DNA from: Bdellovibrionia bacterium
GTDB lineage: Bacteria; Bdellovibrionota; Bdellovibrionia; Bdellovibrionales; UBA1609
DNA: 40,106 nt
Assembly (NCBI GenBank): GCA_030432925.1
Contig: JAUILT010000018.1
Location: 1 to 40,106, forward strand
Direction: 5' to 3'
Shown here one piece after another: positions 34,005 through 40,106 of this stretch; position 1 is the stretch's first letter, and every line of letters begins with the position of its first letter. Position numbers and translations under genes: made by a program. Below the pieces are notes generated by a model that had not been told where the DNA came from, made no database searches, and saw only the letters and a list, made by a program, of their open reading frames with translations.

Positions 34005-35666
34005 TTAATAGCCGCCTGCAGCCCCCTCTCCACGAGAGTCATAAGCTGCTTCTAGGTTGCCTTTTTCATTGAGCCGGACCCCCACAACCCGGGCAATCCA
34101 GGACTCTTTAATTGTATGGCCCTTCTTTTTGAGCATTTTTAAAACATCGGGAGAAAGCCGGTCTTTATCTACATAAAGAACATGAGGAAGAAACTGGTGA
34201 TGCACTCTTGGGGCTTGGATGGCTTTATCCATATCCCAGCCATTGGCAAGCACTCGGTAAATCACTTGCAGTGTTCCACTGATAATACGAGGTCCTCCCG
34301 GAGCCCCCACTGTCATAACAACCTTACCATCTTTTTCTACCAGCGAAGGGCTCATAGAGCTCAAAGGTCGTTTTCCTGGTTGGACAGAATTGCCTTTCCC
34401 CTGAATGAGACCAAACATATTGGGCTCACCGGGACGGGTTGTGAAATCATCCATTTCATTATTCAGTGCAATTCCAAAGCGATTGGAAACAACGGCAGAG
34501 CCATAGTTGCCATTAAGTGTGACTGTCAAAGAAATGGCGTTTCCTTTGGCATCCATTACGGAGTAATGGGTGGTTTCAGTAGACTCTTGAGCCTTAGCCT
34601 CGATAGACAAAGGCTGGAGCTTCTTGCTTTTGTGTTGATTGATAGAATGGGCCATTTTTTTTAGATAATTGTCAGATAATAACAAGTCTAGGGGATTATT
34701 GTGGTAGTCAGGATCTCCCAGAGTGGCTCTCCCTCTAAAGCTGCGTGCAAGAATTTCACCCATCAGGTGGAGTTCTTCAACAGAAAGAGCTTCTTTTTCG
34801 TGAAGCTTGAGTCTCTCCATCATGTTGAGAGCCGATTTAATGACAACACCACCACTTGATGGAGGGGGCATGAGGTGTACTTTGTGTCCTAGGTAGCTTG
34901 TCGTCAGAGGCTTTAACCAGCGGACTTTATAGTTTTTAAGATCCGTCAACTCCATCACACCGCCGGTGGCTTTGACAGATTCAACAATATCTTTGGCAAC
35001 AAAGCCTTCATAAAAGCCTTTGGTTTTTTTTCTTTTGAACTCTTTCATGGCTTTAGTGAGGCCGTGCTGTTGCAGGGTCTCTCCGGGACGATACAGTTTG
35101 CCGTTGCTTTTCATAAAGTGTTTTTGACCGCCTTTGCTAAACCTTTTTGATGCGTTCTCTGTATTTTTGGCCCATTCACCACTGACAGCAAAACCTTTGG
35201 AGGCAAGTCTCATGGGATGATAAAATAATTTCTGCCACTTCAGTTTGCCGTACTTTTTATGCATTTCATAAAGGCCTGCAGGAAAGCCTGGAACACCGAC
35301 AGCTGCTCCACCATTGCGTGAGGCATCCTTGGCTTTATCCATGTAGAATTGAGGGCCGGTGGCCGCAGGAGCCATTTCTCGAAAGTCCAGGACCTCCACG
35401 CTATCCTTCATTTTGATGAGCGCAAACCCTCCACCTCCAAAGGCTGCATAGTAAGGGCTGGTCACAGCCAGGGTGAGGCCGACAGCTACGGCCACGTCGA
35501 TCACGTTTCCTCCATCTTCAATGATTTTTTTACCGACGTCCACAGCATAAGGGGAGGGAGCAGCAATCATCATTTTACTGCCTTCGGCAGGAATGGCCCC
35601 CGCAGGTGAGGTGACGAGGACGAGACCAACAAGCGGCAAGGTGAAAATTTGAATCAAACTCTTCAT
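34005..35666 (-). CDS. ggt: Gamma-glutamyltranspeptidase
   Basis: 553 residues. Residues 1-24 are a Sec signal peptide (FTLPLVGLVLVTSPAGA), so the enzyme is periplasmic or secreted. It is made as a proenzyme that cuts itself before the nucleophilic threonine, T365 in TTHYSVMDAKGNAISLT. Other family motifs are LPLVGxxx-type N-terminal AAFGGGGFALI, the PPPSSGGVV segment, SSMSPSLV and GAPGGPRII. It cleaves the gamma-glutamyl bond of glutathione and related peptides and can transfer the glutamyl group. The ATG at 35664-35666 follows AAGGAGC. It is divergent from the trmB-like gene and is followed by the nucleosidase. Confidence 0.96.
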   Translation of the reverse strand: MKSLIQIFTLPLVGLVLVTSPAGAIPAEGSKMMIAAPSPYAVDVGKKIIEDGGNVIDVAVAVGLTLAVTSPYYAAFGGGGFALIKMKDSVEVLDFREMAPAATGPQFYMDKAKDASRNGGAAVGVPGFPAGLYEMHKKYGKLKWQKLFYHPMRLASKGFAVSGEWAKNTENASKRFSKGGQKHFMKSNGKLYRPGETLQQHGLTKAMKEFKRKKTKGFYEGFVAKDIVESVKATGGVMELTDLKNYKVRWLKPLTTSYLGHKVHLMPPPSSGGVVIKSALNMMERLKLHEKEALSVEELHLMGEILARSFRGRATLGDPDYHNNPLDLLLSDNYLKKMAHSINQHKSKKLQPLSIEAKAQESTETTHYSVMDAKGNAISLTVTLNGNYGSAVVSNRFGIALNNEMDDFTTRPGEPNMFGLIQGKGNSVQPGKRPLSSMSPSLVEKDGKVVMTVGAPGGPRIISGTLQVIYRVLANGWDMDKAIQAPRVHHQFLPHVLYVDKDRLSPDVLKMLKKKGHTIKESWIARVVGVRLNEKGNLEAAYDSRGEGAAGGY

Positions 35667-35763
35667 GAAAGCTCCTTAAATATATAGACGAGAGATCTGA
35701 CTTTGACAGATTCTTGGAAGCAAATCAATTGAGATTTATCTTCTCAGCTGGTACACCTGGGCA

Positions 35764-36456
35764 ATGTCACGAGGAGCACAACTTCAACTATCAAAAACAA
35801 GGGATTTGCCTTTTCCTAACGAGTACGTCAAGGCCTTGTTAGGAGAGTTTTCTGAGTGGGCCTTTGATGAAGAGCGTGTTTTGGCTCACAAAGGGGCATG
35901 GCGAAAGCAATTTGGAGTTTCCGAACAAACCCCTATGGACTTGGAGATTGGCACAGGAAATGGCTATCATTTTGCCTGGCGGGCCGAGAATCACCCGGAA
36001 AGAATGCTGGTGGGCTTAGAACTCAAGTATAAGCCGCTGATTCAAAGCATTCGTCGGGCGCTGAGGGCCGGTTGTAAAAATGCTCGTATGGCCCGTTATA
36101 ATGCTGTTTTATTGAACGATTTGTTTGTTGAGAATGAGTTGAATACTGTTTTCATTCATCATCCGGACCCCTGGCTTAAGCAGAGTCAAAATAAACACCG
36201 TCTGATTCAGGATAAATTTTTGACAGATTTATTTTATTTGCAAAAGCCTGCTATGGAGGTGGAATTCAAAACAGATTCTGAAGAGTATTTCGAGGAGGCC
36301 TTGCCCAAATTTAAAAAAAGTCCTTACAAAGTGCTTGGCTGGACTCGCGATCTTCACAATTCTGAGTTCGCAGAACGTAATTTTGTTACCCAATTTGAAA
36401 ATATTTTTCTGCGCAAGGGTCAACCCATCTATTACGCCCTGTTAGCGAAGATCTAA
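35764..36456 (+). CDS. trmB: tRNA (guanine-N7)-methyltransferase-like protein
   Basis: 230 residues, a class I SAM-dependent methyltransferase. The SAM loop is LEIGTGNG (60-67), followed by the acidic GLELKYK (84-90). The TrmB signature is IHHPDPWLKQSQNKHRL (131-147), equivalent to FPDPWPKxRHxKRR, and TDSEEYFEEAL and FAERNF in the C-terminal part match TrmB. It modifies G46 in the tRNA variable loop. The basic residues after PDPW are fewer than usual, so the protein may be a diverged member. No strong ribosome binding site precedes the ATG. The last 15 bp overlap the convergent lipoprotein gene. Confidence 0.85.
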   Translation: MSRGAQLQLSKTRDLPFPNEYVKALLGEFSEWAFDEERVLAHKGAWRKQFGVSEQTPMDLEIGTGNGYHFAWRAENHPERMLVGLELKYKPLIQSIRRALRAGCKNARMARYNAVLLNDLFVENELNTVFIHHPDPWLKQSQNKHRLIQDKFLTDLFYLQKPAMEVEFKTDSEEYFEEALPKFKKSPYKVLGWTRDLHNSEFAERNFVTQFENIFLRKGQPIYYALLAKI

Positions 36457-38706
36457 AATATTGCCACCGACCCTACAATTGTCATAGGTAGCATTTTCAG
36501 TTTCGAAACCAGTAATAAACGTGCCGTAGATACGCTTTGATAACTCACTGGCAAAGACAACTCCGGAACCTTTGGCCGCACCTTTATCCAGCGACCATTT
36601 AATGGATCCAGAATATGCAACGGCTTCGGGCTTAAGGGGTGTGTCAGATGTTACAAGAAAAATATTGGGTGTGAAGATTTCATATTGAATACCAAACGTT
36701 CCACCACCTAATAGGGGGCCGTTGACAATGTTGATAGTTGGCATTCCCTTATACCCACCGCTGTTATTCAGGTGACAGGCGGAAAACCTTTGTATCAGGT
36801 AGTTGATTCTTAAGGTTTCGTTGGCGGGAATTTTGTACAATTGTGATGCTGAGTACTCCACGCTTTGTGGCGTGTGGCCAGAGGCCACTTCTGTTTTTAG
36901 AAAAACTTCATAGAGTTTGGCAGAGATAAGTCTTTCAGGAGTGGAGTCAGGAACACCCCCCACCCACTGGAGTCGAGCGAGAGGTTCATCGAGGTCCACC
37001 AGGACATACATTGCGTGGGATGAGGGGTTACTGATCTGCAGTTGGCCTATCTGGGCCGAGCTATGATAGTTGACACCAAAAGAGCCGGCAGGAGTCCCCA
37101 AAAATTCAGATTTGGCAGTGAGATCGAGCTTGACGATGGGTGTGGGCATCTCTTGCCTCAGATTGAAGTAGTAGGAATACCCCATTAGGACATCATTTTT
37201 GTAGATAAAGAATCGACAGAGCTGTTTGTCAACGGCGGTCAAGGGGAGGTTGCTGTTTTGAAGTTGAGTATTGGAGAGGTTCAGTTGTTTTAAATCAAAA
37301 TAACCATCGCGAAACTTTTCTCCCGTTAAAGAGAAGGTCTCACACACCAGCTGATAGCTATCGAAGACTTGAGACTTGTCAGCACGCAGCACATATTGGT
37401 GAAGCTCAGACATTTGAACATCAAACTGTTCACCGCTTCTCGGGGGAATCAACTCGAAGCTGTTTTTCAAAACCTTGAGTGAGCGAGCTTGATAGGTATC
37501 ATGAAGTGTCCCATGAACTGTCAGTGTAATGGCTCGGTTTTTAGCTCTGGTATGTTGGATTTTTATTTCAATTGTGCACTGTAAAGAGTCCGAGGATTGA
37601 TTGTATTTTTGGAATAAAGCCCTTTCCGGCAACAGTGAATAAAAAGGGACAGGGCCTGTCAAGGGCACCGTTACGGTATGGGTGAGAGGACCCTCATCAG
37701 CACGGATCTCCGGACAGTGGGTGCGGGCCTGAATTTGCAAATACTTGGGATAGGCGTCTGCAGTAATAACATCGGAAATATCATAAGCTTGGGTTTTTAT
37801 AAGGTCATCAGAGTTCAAGGCCATTTCATTTTCAGTTCCTTTATGTCGAACCACGCTTAAGTTTTTGGGAAAATCAATGCGGTATTTGCGATAGAGAAAG
37901 TAAGGAGAAACCCCAGAACGAGTGCTGTTTTGGTCATAGGTGATAAAACGGCAGATTTGATCTTCATCGGAGTCAGGGTCCAGAGAGGTGATTTTATTTT
38001 GAGGGACCCACTCAAAATCCAGGTAGCCGACGGATGTCAACGAGGCGTCTTCTAGGACGAATCGCTCACACAATAACTTGTAAGAACCCAATGGAGAGGG
38101 GTTGGAGATTCTTAGGCTGTATTGGTCCCAGTCCTCTTTGTGAACAATGGGAAGCTCTGGAAGTGCGTAACTTTGCACCTGTTGCCCGAGAAGAATGTCC
38201 ACATCGGCCCTTCCCAAGGCATCTTTGAGAGTGCCGGAAAGGGCATTTTTTAGAACACGCTGACTGCCGAAGTTGTCCTTGGCAAACACATCAATGGTGC
38301 AAGAAAGGGTATCAGAAGTGGTGTTGTCAGGACGAAATAGAACTTCTTCTGGTAGGAGTTTATAAATAGAGACAGGGCCGGTGAATGGGGCTTCCCACTC
38401 AGCATTTCGAACTTCGTTTTCTGTAGTGTCCTTTTCCCCTTCCCAGCATCGTGCTGTGGTGACAAGAGTGACGTTGGGCGGGTAGTGGCCAGCTCCAATC
38501 TTGTCGAGAATATGGATAGAACCACTTTCTTCATATTGTTTGGCCGTAAAAATGGTCTCTCCGCCAGTGGACTCATCTGTTCGGATGACTTGAAAACCTT
38601 TCAAATCCAGTGGAGGATACGTTGCAGCTTCTTTTTTGCCTTTACAGCCCAAGAGGGCGATGGACGTTATAAGAACAAAATAAACCCACTGAGATATCTG
38701 ACGCAT
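36442..38706 (-). CDS. Large lipoprotein with an internal tandem duplication, function unknown
   Basis: 754 residues. I chose the ATG at 38704-38706, preceded by GGAG, because it gives a lipoprotein signal peptide with lipobox ALLGC (C21). The longer in-frame extension to 38829 has no such logic. Residue after Cys is Lys, so outer-membrane sorting is likely in proteobacterial terms. Two homologous units of about 210 residues occupy roughly 63-273 and 306-516. Shared blocks are T-A-R/C near the start, FTGPVSIYKLLPEEVLF versus LTGPVPFYSLLPERALF, LSCTI versus LQCTI, SGTLKDA versus HGTLHDT, SYKLLCERFVL versus SYQLVCETFSL, and ICRFITY versus LCRFFIY. A third, different beta-rich region (520-754) completes it. 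Four cysteines are repeated in each unit, suggesting conserved disulfides. No known family is recognised. Confidence 0.8.
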   Translation of the reverse strand: MRQISQWVYFVLITSIALLGCKGKKEAATYPPLDLKGFQVIRTDESTGGETIFTAKQYEESGSIHILDKIGAGHYPPNVTLVTTARCWEGEKDTTENEVRNAEWEAPFTGPVSIYKLLPEEVLFRPDNTTSDTLSCTIDVFAKDNFGSQRVLKNALSGTLKDALGRADVDILLGQQVQSYALPELPIVHKEDWDQYSLRISNPSPLGSYKLLCERFVLEDASLTSVGYLDFEWVPQNKITSLDPDSDEDQICRFITYDQNSTRSGVSPYFLYRKYRIDFPKNLSVVRHKGTENEMALNSDDLIKTQAYDISDVITADAYPKYLQIQARTHCPEIRADEGPLTHTVTVPLTGPVPFYSLLPERALFQKYNQSSDSLQCTIEIKIQHTRAKNRAITLTVHGTLHDTYQARSLKVLKNSFELIPPRSGEQFDVQMSELHQYVLRADKSQVFDSYQLVCETFSLTGEKFRDGYFDLKQLNLSNTQLQNSNLPLTAVDKQLCRFFIYKNDVLMGYSYYFNLRQEMPTPIVKLDLTAKSEFLGTPAGSFGVNYHSSAQIGQLQISNPSSHAMYVLVDLDEPLARLQWVGGVPDSTPERLISAKLYEVFLKTEVASGHTPQSVEYSASQLYKIPANETLRINYLIQRFSACHLNNSGGYKGMPTINIVNGPLLGGGTFGIQYEIFTPNIFLVTSDTPLKPEAVAYSGSIKWSLDKGAAKGSGVVFASELSKRIYGTFITGFETENATYDNCRVGGNILDLR

Positions 38707-38993
38707 TCCAACTCCAAATAAAATTTGTTTCCTCAAGGAATGCAGCATGCAAATAGAGTTCCAGAGCCAGCGTGCTGCTAAAGGTCTAAAAACTAGAGAA
38801 AATCCGATTTTTGTCCGATCTCTGGGCACGAAATAAATACATAAATGTTGTTTTTTTAAAAAAGGAGTCGAGCGGTGCTGCCATTCGAACCGGATCGGTA
38901 TAAATGACTCAAAGAATAATCTTGATCAATTGATTTTCATTTAAAACAGGAGCACATTGTAAGAGAAAAGAATGTATTCAAAGGAGTTTCAAC
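38707..38993. other. Divergent intergenic region upstream of the lipoprotein and HiPIP genes
   Basis: This 287-bp gap holds the promoters of both divergent genes. I see no ORF with a ribosome binding site, no RNA gene and no terminator in it. A T7-A6 tract occurs around 38851-38862, a GATCGGTATAAA motif at 38893-38904, and an AT-rich stretch with TTGATCAATTGATT around 38923-38936 before the HiPIP gene. Confidence 0.6.
38885..38904 (+). promoter_or_regulatory. GATCGGTATAAA motif upstream of the HiPIP gene
   Basis: The sequence TCGAACCGGATCGGTATAAA ends about 90 bp before the HiPIP start and points toward it. It shares 17 of 20 positions (38881-38900) with the copy at 16001-16020 and has the same ACCG-GAT-CGGT dyad. 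TATAAA could be its -10 element. Confidence 0.55.
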
Positions 38994-39383
38994 ATGATGA
39001 ATAGACGCCTATTTTTACAAACAGCTGCTTGTTGGAGTGCTTTATTGGCTCTTCCCAAAGTCGCTTTTGCTGAAGGCCTCAAGCTGATAGATCTTTCTGG
39101 TAAAAAACGCGCGGATGCCGCCAATAAAACGGCTATGGGTATTGCTCAGGGCCTCAATTATGTGGAAGACGTGGCTCAGGCGGCCAAAGAGGGAAAAGTG
39201 AAGTTCCCTGACAAGGGCGGTGTGAAAATGGCTGATCAGCCTTGCAGTAGCTGTAACTTCTACACCTGTGTGGAGGGGCAAAAAGCTGGAAAATGTATGC
39301 TCATTCCAGGGGTTCTTGTCCACGCAGGAGGTGGGTGTATGTCCTGGGTTAAAGGCGCCAAAAAAGCCTGTGTGAAGGCATAA
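38994..39383 (+). CDS. High-potential iron-sulfur protein (HiPIP), Tat-exported
   Basis: 129 residues. The N-terminus MMNRRLFLQTAACWSALLALPKVAFAEG is a twin-arginine signal (NRRLFL) with cleavage near AFA, as expected for a protein folded around its cluster before export. The HiPIP fold is shown by C84 and C87 in CSSCNFYT, C101 in GKCMLIPG and C115 in GGGCMSW, ligands of one [4Fe-4S]3+/2+ cluster. It shuttles single electrons in the periplasm, typically from a bc1 complex to an oxidase or reductase. Two further cysteines, C92 and C126, are not ligands. The tandem ATG starts follow AAAGGAG. The SDR gene follows after 10 bp but is unlikely to be functionally linked. Confidence 0.93.
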   Translation: MMNRRLFLQTAACWSALLALPKVAFAEGLKLIDLSGKKRADAANKTAMGIAQGLNYVEDVAQAAKEGKVKFPDKGGVKMADQPCSSCNFYTCVEGQKAGKCMLIPGVLVHAGGGCMSWVKGAKKACVKA

Positions 39384-39393
39384 TCAAAAGCCC

Positions 39394-40059
39394 GTGTCAT
39401 TTGAGAGAACTGTTATTTTTGGAGGATCCCGAGGGCTGGGTTTTTGCCTTGTTAAAGAGCTGTCCGCCGATCCTTCAGAAGTTCTTGTGCTTTCTCGAAG
39501 ACCTCCAGAGCTGTCGGGGCTTTGTACCCACGTACCTGCAGACCTGTCAAAGCCTGAACAGTTTGCTGAGTGGCTTGTGCTAGTGAGCCAGTTTGCTCCA
39601 GAGAGAGCCATTTACTGTGCTGGGGGAGGGCCTTTTGGAAAATTTGAAGAGTCCAGTTGGAAATCCCATCAGTGGGCCTTGCAGGTCACATTTTTATCAG
39701 CAGCCTGGTGGCTGCGAGAGCTTTTGACAACGGAGAGCCTCAGGCAATTTGTATTTGTGGGCTCTTCTGTGGCGGAGGATGGCCCCGACCCTATGGCTTC
39801 AAGCTACTGTGCCGCCAAACACGCCCTTAAGGGGTTGTATAAAACTTTGGTACTTGAAGGCGTTCAAAAAGATATTCGTTTGTATTCCCCTGGCTATATG
39901 GATACAGATCTTCTTCCTAAGGGAAGTTGGCCGAGACAGCAGCAACAGTCTTTATGGAGCCCTCATGTTGTTGCTAAAGATTTGATCAGTTGGTGCGAAG
40001 ACAGGGCTCAGATTCGAGGTCATAGGGTTCTTAGCATCTGGGCTGATCCTGAAAAATAG
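39394..40059 (+). CDS. Short-chain dehydrogenase/reductase
   Basis: 221 residues, classical SDR fold. The cofactor loop is GGSRGLG (10-16), the YCAGGG segment (74-79) stands for the NAG motif, and the catalytic residues are Ser in VGSSVA (S124/S125), Y138 and K142 in SYCAAK. It should use NAD(P)H to oxidise or reduce an alcohol or ketone; the substrate is not evident. Start is GTG (39394), with no good ribosome binding site, 10 bp after the HiPIP stop, so translational coupling is possible. The protein is somewhat short for the family but both ends are complete. Nothing is visible in the last 47 bp of the window. Confidence 0.85.
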   Translation: MSFERTVIFGGSRGLGFCLVKELSADPSEVLVLSRRPPELSGLCTHVPADLSKPEQFAEWLVLVSQFAPERAIYCAGGGPFGKFEESSWKSHQWALQVTFLSAAWWLRELLTTESLRQFVFVGSSVAEDGPDPMASSYCAAKHALKGLYKTLVLEGVQKDIRLYSPGYMDTDLLPKGSWPRQQQQSLWSPHVVAKDLISWCEDRAQIRGHRVLSIWADPEK

Positions 40060-40106
40060 CGCTTCATAAACAGCAGCACCCTTTGCCAATTGAAAGAAAT
40101 GTAAGC

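Noticed and set aside
38707-38829. N-terminal extension of the large lipoprotein
   Set aside because: It would bury the lipoprotein signal peptide 41 residues inside the protein; the ATG at 38706 has a ribosome binding site and a proper lipobox.

Overview
The window reads as ordinary, densely packed chromosomal DNA of a Gram-negative bacterium. Supporting this are an ADP-heptose epimerase for LPS core, FxsA, lipoprotein and Sec/Tat signal peptides, and a biosynthetic SpeA. The gene mix (a response regulator fused to PATAN and J domains, a roughly 580-residue aromatic amino acid hydroxylase, an adjacent TldD/TldE pair, a HiPIP, and many small secreted proteins) is most like Bdellovibrionota or other delta-type lineages. 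That placement is inference from content; no rRNA gene is present to confirm it. I see no tRNA, rRNA, CRISPR array, IS element, prophage or integrase, and no intergenic gap reaches 300 bp.

Layout. 1-3.1 kb: a signalling cluster with the 3' end of a CheA-like kinase, a CheY-like receiver, and a receiver-PATAN-J-domain-TPR protein. 3.2-5.9 kb: hldD and an aromatic amino acid hydroxylase. 5.9-11.2 kb: a divergent SelO/YdiU-like gene, the translationally coupled tldD-tldE pair and a 2-Cys peroxiredoxin. 11.3-16.6 kb: an exonuclease III gene interrupted by an in-frame TAA inside its catalytic GDxN motif, fxsA, small secreted proteins, a CaCA antiporter, an SH3 protein, a DksA-like protein without a zinc finger, and a YkgJ-type Cys-cluster protein. 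16.6-24.7 kb: an agmatinase, an Opp/Dpp binding protein with two permeases but no ATPases, a secreted amidohydrolase and a CPA2 antiporter. 24.8-30.0 kb: a minus-strand rarD-leuS-speA run. 30.1-33.2 kb: a REC-GGDEF diguanylate cyclase, an esterase and a CDF exporter. 33.3-40.1 kb: an MTAN-like nucleosidase with ggt, a TrmB-like methyltransferase, a large lipoprotein with an internal duplication, a HiPIP and an SDR.

Working together: SpeA (arginine to agmatine) and the agmatinase (agmatine to putrescine) form a complete two-step route, although they lie about 7 kb apart. TldD and TldE should form one protease. The kinase/receiver genes at the left end probably form one phosphorelay.

The signals most worth following are: (i) a recurring GATCGGTATAAA-type motif at five places, two of them forming a 19/20 inverted pair between divergent genes; (ii) two mutually exclusive hairpins in the leader of the CPA2 antiporter gene, one of which would hide its ribosome binding site; (iii) the nonsense codon in exonuclease III; (iv) the receiver-PATAN-J fusion; (v) the duplicated lipoprotein. 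I found no clear, wholly new multi-gene defence or mobile system.
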